Positions 10,360-18,718 of a DNA stretch of 64,000 nucleotides are shown one piece after another. The DNA comes from Mesorhizobium sp. NFR06 (GTDB taxonomy: Bacteria > Pseudomonadota > Alphaproteobacteria > Rhizobiales > Rhizobiaceae): the NCBI RefSeq assembly GCF_900115245.1, contig NZ_FOVT01000001.1:682001-746000 (forward strand), read 5' to 3'. The notes beneath the pieces were generated by a model that was not told the origin of the DNA, made no database searches, and saw only the letters and a program-made list of their open reading frames with translations. Made by a program: the position numbers and the translations under genes. Within the stretch, counting starts at the first letter, position 1; every line of letters begins with the position of its first letter.

Positions 10360-10773
10360 ATGCCTTCATTGACCCCGCACGAAGCCCTGATCCACCTGAT
10401 GGTCATCACCTCGGCTTCCGACCGTGACATGACCGATGTCGAGTTGGCGCGGATCGGCGACGTCGTCCGTACCTGGCCGGTATTCGTCGATTTCAACCAG
10501 GACAGGCTGGTTGCGGTGGCGCAAGCCTGCCAGAAGGCGCTGCATGAGAAGGACGGGCTGGAAGGCGTGTTGGCGCGCGTCGCCGGAGCGCTGCCGGAGC
10601 GACTGCGCGATACCGCCTACGCCGCCGCCTTCGAGGTCGCCGCCGTCGATCTCGAAATGCGCATGGAGGAGGTCAGGGTGCTGCAGCTCATTCGCCTCAA
10701 GCTCGATCTCGATACGCTGACGGTCGCGGCGATCGCCCGCGCGGCCAAGGCGCGGCTGCGCACGCTGACCTAG
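10360..10773 (+). CDS. TerB-like (tellurite resistance TerB family) protein
   Basis: All-helical cytoplasmic protein of 137 residues. The pattern LIHLMVITSASDRDMTDVE followed by acidic and Leu-rich helices and ending VLQLIRLKLDLD resembles the TerB fold, which has two metal-binding acidic helices. No other ter gene is present, so a role in tellurite resistance should not be assumed; stand-alone TerB proteins are common in rhizobia and mostly uncharacterised. The start ATG 10360 has only a weak ribosome site. A palindromic repeat begins right at the stop codon. Confidence 0.75.
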   Translation: MPSLTPHEALIHLMVITSASDRDMTDVELARIGDVVRTWPVFVDFNQDRLVAVAQACQKALHEKDGLEGVLARVAGALPERLRDTAYAAAFEVAAVDLEMRMEEVRVLQLIRLKLDLDTLTVAAIARAAKARLRTLT

Positions 10774-10872
10774 AGCAATTCCAGGAAAAGTGTGACACGG
10801 TTTCCCGTCAGGAATTGCGTCGAAACAAAGAGATAGAGCGTGTCGCCGTTTCCGTGAAACGGTGAAACGCTC
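10774..10872. repeat. Palindromic repeat plus hairpin between convergent genes
   Basis: The first part (10774-10838) is an element with arms GCAATTCC and GGAATTGC around a core containing GAAAAGTG and CGGTTTCCC, and it matches the copy at 25630-25697 along most of its length. The second part is a 17-bp hairpin (10836-10852 with 10856-10872, two mismatches, 3-base loop) that probably ends transcription from both convergent neighbours. Confidence 0.7.
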
Positions 10873-11723
10873 TAAAAGAAGCTCACCGGAAAATAGCGCA
10901 GATAGAACTCCGCGAAGGTTCCCTTGATCGAGATTTCCTGCAGCGCGTAGTCGAAGGCGGCGGCAAGTGCCGCGTCGCTCTTGCGGGTGGCGATCGCCAT
11001 GCCTGATCCCAGATATTCGGGCGCGAGATATGGACCGCCGGCAAAGCGGCAGCAGCCGGCGGCATCCGAGCCGCCCAGCCAGAAGGCAAAGCGCATGCCG
11101 TCGCCGAAGGCCGCGTCGATCCTGCCGGCCTTGAGGTCGGCATAGAGGTCCTCGGGCTTGTCGAAAGTCACGACCTGAACGGTGTTGAAGTAGTCGCGCA
11201 GCATCTTCTCATGCGCCGATCCGGCCACCACGCCAACCCGCTTGCTGCGCAGCTTGTCGAGAATAGGATCGGCGAAGGCCTTCGCCTTCGGCATGATGAA
11301 GCGGGCCGGGAATTGCATGTAGGAGCGCGAGAAGGCGTATTTCTCGCGGCTCTCCTGTGTCGCCGCGATGCCGGCAATGATGGCTTCGCCTTCGCCTTTC
11401 TGGAGAGCGGCCTCCAGTTCGTTCCATGGCAACGCCTGGACCTGGCATTTCTCGGCGATGTCCAGTTCCGCGCAGATCGCCCGCGCCAGATCGATGTGGA
11501 AACCCGACAGGCGGCCCGAGCCGTCGAGAAAGTTGAAGGGCGGGAAATCCGTGGTGGTGAGGAACCTGAGTCGCGGCAGCGCGGAGAGATCGGGCTTCGG
11601 CAGCCGCTCCTTGGCATCCCAGAGCACCGGCACTTGCGGCTCTGCCGCCTGAGTCGCCCCGGCAATCGACCACACGCTGGCCAGCAAGGACATCAGGGTC
11701 AGAAATATCCACCGCAATGTCAC
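10872..11723 (-). CDS. Periplasmic substrate-binding protein, amino-acid ABC type
   Basis: Secreted family-3 solute-binding protein of 283 residues. It begins with a signal peptide (LRWIFLTLMSLLASVWSIAGA, cleaved near ATQA-AEP) and contains the family motifs FLTTTDFPPFNFLDGSGRL and GFHIDLARAICAEL. GTG at 11723 is chosen because GGCGGAG lies 7 bases upstream and it puts the signal peptide at the N-terminus; a TTG farther up (11798) would add 25 polar residues. No permease or ATPase gene is adjacent, so it is an orphan binding protein; the ligand (probably a polar amino acid or related compound) cannot be read from sequence. Confidence 0.8.
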   Translation of the reverse strand: MTLRWIFLTLMSLLASVWSIAGATQAAEPQVPVLWDAKERLPKPDLSALPRLRFLTTTDFPPFNFLDGSGRLSGFHIDLARAICAELDIAEKCQVQALPWNELEAALQKGEGEAIIAGIAATQESREKYAFSRSYMQFPARFIMPKAKAFADPILDKLRSKRVGVVAGSAHEKMLRDYFNTVQVVTFDKPEDLYADLKAGRIDAAFGDGMRFAFWLGGSDAAGCCRFAGGPYLAPEYLGSGMAIATRKSDAALAAAFDYALQEISIKGTFAEFYLRYFPVSFF

Positions 11724-11951
11724 GCTAAGGCTCCGCCCCGTCCTGTTCGGAGGCTTTTCGTATGAAAATGCCGCCGGCACAACGGTTTTTGATTTCAAGC
11801 GGCCAAATTAGGCGTATGGTTTAGTGCTTTTGCAAGTGACCTCGCATACCGGAAAGGGGGAGGGCTGCCGGCTTTTGCGAAGAAGATTGCGATCCGGGGG
11901 TTGATGGCGAAGGGCGGTTCGGGCATCTACGTCGGTAACGAAAAAGCAGAA

Positions 11952-11972
11952 GCAACATGGGGTAGATGTTGC
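11952..11972 (+). promoter_or_regulatory. Inverted repeat covering the luxR ribosome-binding region
   Basis: Perfect 7-base arms GCAACAT (11952-11958) and ATGTTGC (11966-11972) enclose GGGGTAG and end 1 base before the luxR ATG. The only Shine-Dalgarno-like bases (GGGG) sit in the loop, so this could be a translational control hairpin or an operator for the regulator itself. Confidence 0.5.
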
Positions 11973-11973
11973 G

Positions 11974-12705
11974 ATGGGCCTGTTCGACAGAACTCTGGAA
12001 TACATAGACCAGTTGCAGCATGCCGGCACCGCGGCCGCGGTTTGCGAACGGCTGCTTGGCGTCACCTCGAACTTCGGGTTGACGGCCCTGATGGCGGGAA
12101 CTGTGCCGCAGCCCGGCACGCCACGCGGCCGGCAGAAACAGCACGTGATGCTTTGCGATTGGCCCGGTGACTGGCTGGAGCGCTATGTGGCGCGCAACTA
12201 TGTCGACCACGACCCGGTCGTCAGCCACATGAAGCAGCTTCAGGCGCCGTTCCAATGGCGGGATGCTTCCAAGAACGCCGTCATCGACAAGAGCAGCGAC
12301 GAGGTCATGGGCGACGCGCGCGAGTTCAATCTGCGCGACGGCCTGGCATTTCCGCTGGTCACGCTCGACGGCCAGATCGTCATGGTCTCGCTGGGCGGCG
12401 AGTCCGTGGAGTTGTCGGATGCGGAATTCGGCATGGTCTCGCTGGCGTCGACTTACGCGATCGGTCGTGCCATGCAGCTGCACACCAAGGCCGACGCCGT
12501 CATCGATCACATAGAGTTGACGGCGCGTGAGCGGGAATGCCTGCAATGGGCAGCCGTCGGCAAGTCCGAATGGGAGATTTCGCAGATTCTCGGCATTTCG
12601 GAACATACATCCGAGAAACACCTTCTTAACGCCAAAAGCAAACTCGGTGCCGCCAACCGGGTGCAAGCCGTCGCGGAGGCGATTAGGCGCGGCTATATTA
12701 GCTAG
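11974..12705 (+). CDS. LuxR-type acyl-homoserine-lactone receptor/regulator
   Basis: Quorum-sensing transcription factor of 243 residues. Residues about 15-165 form the autoinducer-binding domain; WPGDWLERYVARNYVDHDPV carries the conserved Trp, Tyr and Asp of the lactone pocket. Residues about 175-240 are the LuxR helix-turn-helix: LTARERECLQWAAVGKSEWE followed by ISEHTSEKHLLNAKSKLG. It lies 97 bases upstream of a luxI gene in the same direction. I recall a Mesorhizobium locus of the same layout named mqsR-mqsI-mqsC but cannot confirm identity here, so no symbol is assigned. A palindrome overlaps its ribosome site. Confidence 0.93.
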   Translation: MGLFDRTLEYIDQLQHAGTAAAVCERLLGVTSNFGLTALMAGTVPQPGTPRGRQKQHVMLCDWPGDWLERYVARNYVDHDPVVSHMKQLQAPFQWRDASKNAVIDKSSDEVMGDAREFNLRDGLAFPLVTLDGQIVMVSLGGESVELSDAEFGMVSLASTYAIGRAMQLHTKADAVIDHIELTARERECLQWAAVGKSEWEISQILGISEHTSEKHLLNAKSKLGAANRVQAVAEAIRRGYIS

Positions 12706-12734
12706 GTCGGCCGTGCCGGCCTAGAAATTCTTGC

Positions 12735-12752
12735 CTGCGCGATCGCGTAATA
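12735..12752 (+). promoter_or_regulatory. Candidate lux box upstream of luxI
   Basis: A GC-rich dyad centred on GATC (perfect core CGCGATCGCG, 12738-12747; 6 of 9 positions symmetric over 18 bases) lies about 50 bases before the luxI ATG, where LuxR-family activators usually bind. The match to known lux boxes is only partial. Confidence 0.4.
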
Positions 12753-12802
12753 TTTTAAGGACAGCCCGGCCGTATCTTCCTCTTAAGCCAAGGAGACGGC
12801 TG

Positions 12803-13441
12803 ATGCTATTTGCCCTCACCACCCAGGAATTGATGGAACGTCCCGACCTCTGGGAGGCGGTCCATCGCCTGCGCTACAAGATCTTCGTCGAGGAGATGGG
12901 ATGGACCGATCTCGATCGCCCGGACCAGCTCGAGATCGACCAGTTCGATCATGACGAAGCCGAACACCACCTTGTCATCCGCAACGGTGAACTGGCTGGT
13001 TACCAGCGCATGCTGCCGACCACTCGGCCGCATCTTTTGACCGACGTGCTGTCCGATCTCTGCGAGGGGCCGTCGCCCTCGGGCCCGAATGTCTGGGAGC
13101 TTACCCGCTACGCGGTGGCTCCCGGCTTTCGCGACGGCAAGCGCGGCGTCTCCACGGTCGGCACCGAACTGATCGCCGGCTTCGTCGAATGGGGCCTCAA
13201 GCGCTCCGTCAACCAGGTCATCATCGAGTTCGAGCCGATGTGGGTGCTGCGAGCGCTGCAGCTGCACTTCCTGGCAACGCCGCTCGGCTACCAGCGCACC
13301 TACGGCAACCAGCAGGTCGTGGCGACGCTGCTCACCTTCACCGAGCATACGCTCGACGTCGTGCGGGCGCGCCGCAACCACTACCTGCCGGTGCTGAACC
13401 GGGGCTACCCCGGTCAGCTCGGCCTCAGGCAGGCCTCGTGA
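12803..13441 (+). CDS. LuxI-type acyl-homoserine-lactone synthase
   Basis: Makes an N-acyl-homoserine lactone from S-adenosylmethionine and an acyl-ACP or acyl-CoA. The 212-residue length is typical. The invariant residues are present at the usual places: Arg24, Phe28, Trp34, Asp46, Asp49, Arg69, Glu99 and Arg102 (the last two in VWELTRYAV). The start ATG 12803 follows AAGGAG by 8 bases. The stop codon overlaps an ATG of the crotonase gene (TGATG), so the two are translationally linked. The acyl chain cannot be predicted with certainty; the linked isomerase-like enzyme suggests an unsaturated chain. Confidence 0.94.
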   Translation: MLFALTTQELMERPDLWEAVHRLRYKIFVEEMGWTDLDRPDQLEIDQFDHDEAEHHLVIRNGELAGYQRMLPTTRPHLLTDVLSDLCEGPSPSGPNVWELTRYAVAPGFRDGKRGVSTVGTELIAGFVEWGLKRSVNQVIIEFEPMWVLRALQLHFLATPLGYQRTYGNQQVVATLLTFTEHTLDVVRARRNHYLPVLNRGYPGQLGLRQAS

Positions 13442-13452
13442 TGGAGGCGGTC

Positions 13453-14202
13453 ATGAGCTTCCATCCCGAACCGGAACTGCGCGGCCACACGCTGGTCGTC
13501 ACCGTGTCCTCGCATGACGGCCGGCCGGTGCTCGACCGGCACGCCTATGCGAGCCTTGCCGGGACCCTGCACGAGGCGGCCGTCAATGATGAGGTCCGCG
13601 TCGTCATGCTGCGCGGCCTCGCAGGCTGCTTCTGTCTTGGCGGCGACTTCTCCGAGTTCCTCGACGCCACCAAGCACCAGCAGCTGATCGCCGCCGTCAC
13701 CGACATGTTCCGCATGTTGGCGACCTTCCCCAAGCCGGTGCTCGCCTGCGTCGACGGCGATGCCGTCGGCGTCGGCTGCACCATCCTGTTCCATTGCGAC
13801 ATGGTGATCGCCTCCAGGGGCAGCACCTTCAGGGTGCCGTTCGTCGATTTCGGCCTCGTGCCGGACGCGGCGACCAGCATCCTGGCGCCCCAGAAGCTCG
13901 GCTATGCCGGTGCCTTCCGCTTCTTCTGCCTGGGCGACACGCTCGGCGCCGAAGACGCCAAGGCGCTCGGCCTGGTCGGCGAGATCGTGACGCAAGGCAG
14001 CGCCGAGGAAACGACGCTGGCGAGAGCAAAACAGCTCGCCAAGAAGCCGGTGGCGGCATTGCTGCAGACGCGCAGCCTCCTCAAGGGCGACACGGACGTC
14101 CTGTGCGACCGTATCGACCATGAGATCACGCTGTTCCAGCAGGCGCTTCAGGACGACACCACGCTGAAGCGGCTGCAGCGGATCGCTCGCCTGGCCGCTT
14201 GA
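13453..14202 (+). CDS. Crotonase-family enzyme linked to the LuxI synthase
   Basis: Crotonase-fold protein of 249 residues. Oxyanion-hole segments are CFCLGGDFSEF and DGDAVGVGCTILF. Aligned by eye with enoyl-CoA hydratase, the two catalytic glutamates (Glu144 and Glu164 of the rat enzyme) are replaced by Phe and Arg, but Asp138 in FGLVPDAAT matches the aspartate used by PaaG-type delta3-delta2 enoyl-CoA isomerases. A double-bond isomerase supplying an unsaturated acyl group to the LuxI enzyme is therefore the best guess. Two starts are possible: ATG 13441 overlaps the luxI stop, and ATG 13453 has GGAGG 5 bases upstream and is preferred. Confidence 0.85.
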   Translation: MSFHPEPELRGHTLVVTVSSHDGRPVLDRHAYASLAGTLHEAAVNDEVRVVMLRGLAGCFCLGGDFSEFLDATKHQQLIAAVTDMFRMLATFPKPVLACVDGDAVGVGCTILFHCDMVIASRGSTFRVPFVDFGLVPDAATSILAPQKLGYAGAFRFFCLGDTLGAEDAKALGLVGEIVTQGSAEETTLARAKQLAKKPVAALLQTRSLLKGDTDVLCDRIDHEITLFQQALQDDTTLKRLQRIARLAA

Positions 14203-14266
14203 TCGGCCGGCATGAAACCTCAGCGCCGCGTAGCCAAAAGGCGCGCGGCGCTGTAATCCCACTGCT

Positions 14267-15172
14267 CTAATCCTTCAGGAATTCCGGCCCTTCGCCGATG
14301 ATCTTCCTGTCGGGCTTGCCGACGGCATCGAGGTTGCGGCCGTCATAGGGCAGCGACAGAAGGATGTGCTGGATCACCGCAAGCCGGCCGCGGCGCTTGT
14401 CGTTGGCGCGCACGACGATCCAGGGCGCGAACTCCTTATGCGTGCGCTCCATCATCTGGTCGCGTGCCTTGGTGTAGTCGTCCCATTTGCTGACGCCGGC
14501 GATGTCGATCGGCGAAAACTTCCAGTTCTTCAGCGGCGACCAGCGGCGGTCATGGAACCGTTCGAGCTGCGTCTCGCGGCCGATGTTCAGCCAGAATTTG
14601 AAGAAATGGATGCCCTCGTTGGAGATCATCCGCTCGAAGTGCGGCGTCTCGTCGAGGAATTTCTCGTGCTGCTCCGGCGTGCAGAACCCCATCACGGGCT
14701 CGACACCGGCGCGGTTGTACCAGGAGCGGTCGAAGGTGACGAATTCGCCCGACGTCGGGAAATGGTCGACGTAACGCTGGTAATACCATTGCCCGGCTTC
14801 GGTCGGCGTCGGCTTGGGCAAAGCTACGTTGCGTGCCGTGCGCGGGTTCATATATTGCCGCAGCACGAAGATCGTGCCGCCCTTGCCGGCCGCGTCGCGC
14901 CCCTCGAACAGCGCCATCACCCGCCTGCCGGTCGCCTGCAGCCAGGCCTGCGCCTTGACCAGCTCGATCTGCAGACGCTCGAGCTCCTTTTCGTACTCCT
15001 CGCCCTTCATCTTCTTGTCGTAAGGATAGCCGCCGGTGGTGAGCTTATTGTCCTCGATCCAGTCCGGAAGCACCGGATTGTCGATGTCGAACTCGCGCTC
15101 CTTGCCGCCGATCTTGATCTTGATCGGTCCCGTGGCCGGCACCGCTTCAGCCGTTTCCTTGGCATTTTTCAT
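14267..15172 (-). CDS. ppk2: Polyphosphate kinase 2
   Basis: PPK2-family enzyme of 301 residues that transfers phosphate between polyphosphate and nucleoside di- or monophosphates. The P-loop GRDAAGKGG is at residues 91-99, the lid and Walker B region shows [18 protein letters not shown], and [13 protein letters not shown] is characteristic. Single-domain length points to class I (NDP-forming/using). It is divergent from phoR, with a palindromic repeat between them, so phosphate storage and phosphate sensing genes share an upstream region. Cytoplasmic. Confidence 0.93.
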   Translation of the reverse strand: MKNAKETAEAVPATGPIKIKIGGKEREFDIDNPVLPDWIEDNKLTTGGYPYDKKMKGEEYEKELERLQIELVKAQAWLQATGRRVMALFEGRDAAGKGGTIFVLRQYMNPRTARNVALPKPTPTEAGQWYYQRYVDHFPTSGEFVTFDRSWYNRAGVEPVMGFCTPEQHEKFLDETPHFERMISNEGIHFFKFWLNIGRETQLERFHDRRWSPLKNWKFSPIDIAGVSKWDDYTKARDQMMERTHKEFAPWIVVRANDKRRGRLAVIQHILLSLPYDGRNLDAVGKPDRKIIGEGPEFLKD

Positions 15173-15265
15173 CCAGACGAACCTTTTCAGTTTGCGGACT
15201 CATGCTATGAGCCGTTGCAGCGCAGCGCCCATCCGGACGCAAGGACGCTGTAGCATTTTGATTTT

Positions 15266-15314
15266 GCGCATGAACCTTCGCGGAAATCGATCCCGATTTT
15301 CAGGGCCCATGCGC
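15266..15314. repeat. Palindromic repeat between ppk2 and phoR
   Basis: Arms GCGCATG (15266-15272) and CATGCGC (15308-15314) enclose a core with GGAAATCGATCCCGATTTTC. The architecture is the same as other palindromes in the window (short specific arms, a core with GAAA...TTTTC). The rest of the 198-base gap shows no gene. Confidence 0.6.
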
Positions 15315-15370
15315 CGGGCCAGTCCAGCGAACCGCTGACCGGTCGACGGGATGCGGGGTGGCGCGGGCCT

Positions 15371-16636
15371 ATGGCAGAGACGGGCGCGGAGCAAAACGGC
15401 AAAGGGCAAGCATTGGCGGCGCGGCTCTGGCGCAACCGCCGGCTGCTTTCCGCCGGCGTTGTCGCCATCTTTGCCGCCTATTATTTCGCGGGCGCCTCAG
15501 TCTATGTGCCGCTGCTGGGCTTGGTTGCGTTGGCGGTCGCAGCCATGCTGCCCGCCGATGCCGAGCGCCAGTCGGCCGATGCTGCGGCCGCGATCGAAGC
15601 CAGCGGGCTGCAGCGGCTCTCCGGCGAATATCTGGCGGCCGCGGTCGCCGACCCGCTGATCATCTTCGACCATTCCGCCACCATCGTTCACGCCAACGCC
15701 GCTGCTTTCGCCGCCTTCGGCGGGTTGGCGCCGGGCATGTCGCTGGCATTGAAGTTTCGCGCGCCGGAAATGCAGGCGCTGCTGGACAGCATTCTGTCCG
15801 GACAGGTCGCCGCCGATGCGGTCGACTACACCGAAAGGCTGCCGGTGGAACGGACATACCGGGTCAGCGCGTCCACGGTCGGCCATGCCACCAGCCTCTA
15901 TGTTCTGGTGTTCAAGGATCAGAGCGAGACACGACGCATCGATCGCATGCGGGCCGACTTCATTGCCAATGCCAGCCACGAGCTGCGCACCCCGCTCGCT
16001 TCGATCGCCGGCTTCATCGAGACGTTGCGCGGGCCGGCCCGCAACGACCCGGCCGCACGCGACCAGTTTCTGCAGATCATGCAGAACCAGACCGGCCGCA
16101 TGGCCCGCCTGATCGACGATCTGCTCTCGCTGTCGCGGCTGGAGATGAAACCCTATCTGAAGCCGGGCACGGAGGTCGATCTTCGCCAGACGATCGATAG
16201 CGTCATCGATTCGCTCGGGCCGCTGGCCAGCGAAAACGGCGTCGTCATCGAGCGGGAGTTCGCAACTGGACCGCTTGTCATTCCCGGCGATCGCGACGAA
16301 TTGTTCCAGGTTTTCGAGAACCTCCTGGAGAACGCCTGCAAATATGGCCAGTTAGGCGGGCGCGTCACCGTATCGATTGCCGGCGCCGAGGACGGTCAGC
16401 AGCCGGGCTTCGACGTCACGATCAGGGACTACGGGCCCGGCATTGCCGAAGAGCACATCCCACGCATCACCGAGCGCTTCTACCGCGTCGACGTCGAAAA
16501 CAGCCGCACCCAGAAAGGTACCGGGCTTGGCCTTTCGATCGTCAAGCATATATTGACTCGTCATAACGCAAGACTGTCCATCAAGTCGGAAGTCGGCAAG
16601 GGCGCGGCGTTCACGGTTCATTTGCCGGCTCGCTGA
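15371..16636 (+). CDS. phoR: PhoR-like sensor histidine kinase
   Basis: Membrane sensor kinase of 421 residues. Two hydrophobic segments lie at about 20-60 (LLSAGVVAIFAAYYF and LLGLVALAVAAML), a PAS-like domain at about 85-180, the HisKA box ADFIANASHELRTPLASIAG with the phospho-accepting His, and the ATP lid NLLENACKYG, DYGPGIAEEHI, GTGLGLSIVKHI. The short periplasmic part and the PAS domain fit PhoR, which controls the phosphate-starvation regulator PhoB, and phoU follows. The usual pstSCAB genes and phoB are not in the window. The ribosome site before ATG 15371 is weak. Confidence 0.82.
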   Translation: MAETGAEQNGKGQALAARLWRNRRLLSAGVVAIFAAYYFAGASVYVPLLGLVALAVAAMLPADAERQSADAAAAIEASGLQRLSGEYLAAAVADPLIIFDHSATIVHANAAAFAAFGGLAPGMSLALKFRAPEMQALLDSILSGQVAADAVDYTERLPVERTYRVSASTVGHATSLYVLVFKDQSETRRIDRMRADFIANASHELRTPLASIAGFIETLRGPARNDPAARDQFLQIMQNQTGRMARLIDDLLSLSRLEMKPYLKPGTEVDLRQTIDSVIDSLGPLASENGVVIEREFATGPLVIPGDRDELFQVFENLLENACKYGQLGGRVTVSIAGAEDGQQPGFDVTIRDYGPGIAEEHIPRITERFYRVDVENSRTQKGTGLGLSIVKHILTRHNARLSIKSEVGKGAAFTVHLPAR

Positions 16637-16738
16637 TCGCGTACCGGTTGCTAACCGGGATTTTCTTCTTTCTGTCATGCGGTTCGCGTACAGCGACAGA
16701 TTGAGGGGAACGCACCAGCCGGCACAAACCGGGAAGGC

Positions 16739-17470
16739 ATGTCCATGCAGTCGGTCCATATCGTTACTGCCTATGACGAAGAACTGAAATTCCTGTCGAA
16801 GCGCATCGCCGCGATGGGCGGCCATGCCGAACGCATGGTCGAGCAGGCGGTCGCGGCCCTGGTGAACGCCGACCATGGCCTGGCCCAGAAGGTCATTCAG
16901 GACGATATCGTCCTCGACGAGGGGCAGCGCGAGATCGACGACAAGGCTATCGTCATCATCGCCAAGCGTCAGCCGATGGCGACGGACCTTCGCGAGATCG
17001 TCGGCGCCATCCGCATCTCGGCCGACATCGAGCGTGTCGGCGACCTCGGCAAGAACGTCGCCAAGCGCGTCGCCGCGGTCGACGGCCGCCAGCCGAACAG
17101 CCTTTTCCGCGGTCTGGAGGCGCTTGCCAACCTGGCGCTGACGCAGCTCAAGGAAGTGCTCGACGTCTACGCCTCGCGCTCGGTCGAGAGGATCGGCCTC
17201 GTGCGCGACCGGGACGACCAGATCGACGCCATGTACACCTCGCTGTTCCGCGAGCTTTTGACCTACATGATGGAAGATCCGCGCAACATCACGCCCTGCA
17301 CGCATCTTCTGTTCTGCGCCAAGAATATCGAGCGCATCGGCGACCATGCGACCAACATCGCCGAGACCATCTACTATATCGTCACCGGCGAGCAGATGCC
17401 CGCCGACCGGCCGAAGGGTGACAAGACCGACAAGGTGGTGATCCCCGCGACGGTACCGGCTAGAACATGA
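16739..17470 (+). CDS. phoU: Phosphate signalling regulator PhoU
   Basis: Helical bundle protein of 243 residues that represses the Pho response through PhoR and the Pst transporter. The two tandem three-helix repeats carry the family metal-binding motifs: ERVGDLGKNVAKR near residue 100 and IERIGDHATNIAE near residue 205. It begins 102 bases after phoR; a half-site resembling a Pho box (CTGTCAT at 16673-16679) lies in the gap but has no clear partner. Two start codons are close (16739 and 16745); GGGAAGG suits either. Confidence 0.93.
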   Translation: MSMQSVHIVTAYDEELKFLSKRIAAMGGHAERMVEQAVAALVNADHGLAQKVIQDDIVLDEGQREIDDKAIVIIAKRQPMATDLREIVGAIRISADIERVGDLGKNVAKRVAAVDGRQPNSLFRGLEALANLALTQLKEVLDVYASRSVERIGLVRDRDDQIDAMYTSLFRELLTYMMEDPRNITPCTHLLFCAKNIERIGDHATNIAETIYYIVTGEQMPADRPKGDKTDKVVIPATVPART

Positions 17471-17575
17471 TGCCGAAGAGTGCGGTTTTCGGACGGCATC
17501 ATGCTCATCTCTTGGATTTAGAGCAGGATTCAGATTTCAGGTCGACCGACCTGAAATCATTCGGTTCTAAGTGAA
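17465..17575. repeat. Two palindromic repeat units after phoU
   Basis: The first hairpin has arms CATGATGCCG (17467-17476) and CGGCATCATG (17494-17503) around a core with GAAGAGTG and CGGTTTTC. The second has arms TTTCAGGTCG and GACCTGAAA (about 17535-17556) followed by TCATTCGGTTCT. The second unit matches, in inverse orientation, the element at 39713-39765. Confidence 0.7.
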
Positions 17576-17654
17576 TTGCGGCCTCTCGAACCGTTTTCCA
17601 ATTTAGGCTAAGCTCCTCCGCCGCAGCGTAAGCGCGCTGTCGCGGGAGGTCGCG

Positions 17655-18665
17655 ATGGAACAAGTTCGGAACCTGGCTCCGGCTTCGCAGCCGGCATCGG
17701 GCATTATCGCCTCAAGCGTCTATACCGGCGGCAAGCGGGTCGCCGACATCCCGATAGAACAGGCCGGCGAATGGGCGGCAAAGCCTGGCCATGTCGTCTG
17801 GATCGGCCTGCTCGAGCCCGACCGCAACCTCCTGCTCAGAGTGCAGGCGCAGTTCCACCTGCATGACCTGGCGATCGAGGATGCGGAGCACCCGCATGCA
17901 CGCCCGAAGATCGAGCAATATGGCGATGCCCTTTTCATCGTCGCCCGCACAGCGCAATTGATCGACGGCCGCGTCACTTTCGGCGAGACGCATCTGTTCG
18001 TCGGCACCGGCTACATCGTCAGCGTCCGGCACGGTCCGTCGACCTCCTACGCCGCCGTGCGCCAGCATTGGGAAAGCTGCCCGCATTCGCTGGCCAAAGG
18101 CGAGGATTTCGTCCTCTACGCCATCCTCGATTTCATCGTCGACAACTACATGCCGGTGCTGGAGCAGATCGAGGACGAGGTCGAGACGATCGAGGACAAG
18201 GTGCTGTTGAAGCCGATGACCGGTTCCGACATCGAGCGGCTCTACATGCTGCGTCGCGATCTGCTGCGGCTGCGCAATGCGGCGCTGCCGCTGGTCGAGG
18301 TCTGCCGCCGGCTGACCAGCGCCGAACTGCCGCAGATCCATGGCGCCATGCATCCGCTGTTTCGCGACGTGACCGACCACATCCGCACCGTGCAGGAGAA
18401 GATCGATTCCCTGCGCGAGGTTCTGGCCTTTGCTTTCGAAGCCAGCCTTCTCGTCGGCCAGAGCCAGGAAACGGCGATCTCCAAGAAGCTTGCCTCATGG
18501 GCTGCCATTCTGGCGGTGCCTACGGCCTTCGCCGGCATCTACGGCATGAACTTCTCCGACATGCCGGAACTGAAGATGGAGTATGGCTATCCGGCCGTCC
18601 TGTTGGCGATCGCGCTGATCTGCTCGTTGCTGTACTGGCGGTTCAAGAAGAATGGATGGCTGTGA
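17655..18665 (+). CDS. corA: CorA-family magnesium/divalent cation transporter
   Basis: Inner-membrane ion channel of 336 residues. A large cytoplasmic domain is followed by two C-terminal membrane helices; the diagnostic GMN signature occurs in FAGIYGMNFSDMPE at the end of the first, and the second ends in a lysine-containing tail (LLYWRFKKNGWL). FVLYAILDFIVDNYMPVLEQ and the helical arm EDEVETIEDKVL are typical CorA features. ATG 17655 is preceded by GGGAGG. It could carry Mg, Co or Ni. It is a monocistronic unit separated from phoU by palindromic repeats. Confidence 0.92.
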   Translation: MEQVRNLAPASQPASGIIASSVYTGGKRVADIPIEQAGEWAAKPGHVVWIGLLEPDRNLLLRVQAQFHLHDLAIEDAEHPHARPKIEQYGDALFIVARTAQLIDGRVTFGETHLFVGTGYIVSVRHGPSTSYAAVRQHWESCPHSLAKGEDFVLYAILDFIVDNYMPVLEQIEDEVETIEDKVLLKPMTGSDIERLYMLRRDLLRLRNAALPLVEVCRRLTSAELPQIHGAMHPLFRDVTDHIRTVQEKIDSLREVLAFAFEASLLVGQSQETAISKKLASWAAILAVPTAFAGIYGMNFSDMPELKMEYGYPAVLLAIALICSLLYWRFKKNGWL

Positions 18666-18718
18666 AGTTGGGCAGGCGGCAGTAGGCAGAGAAGTCACTA
18701 ATCCCTGCTGCCTAATCC

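Noticed and set aside
10360..10773. Tellurite-resistance island
   Set aside because: Only a lone TerB-like gene is present; no terA, terC, terD, terE or terZ neighbours.
12731..12802. Longer luxI start at 12731
   Set aside because: The extension has no conserved residues and covers the probable promoter; ATG 12803 has a good ribosome site and gives invariant residues at canonical positions.
16673..16679. Pho-box half-site (CTGTCAT) before phoU
   Set aside because: No second half-site at the proper 11-base spacing was found, so it is not reported as a regulatory site.
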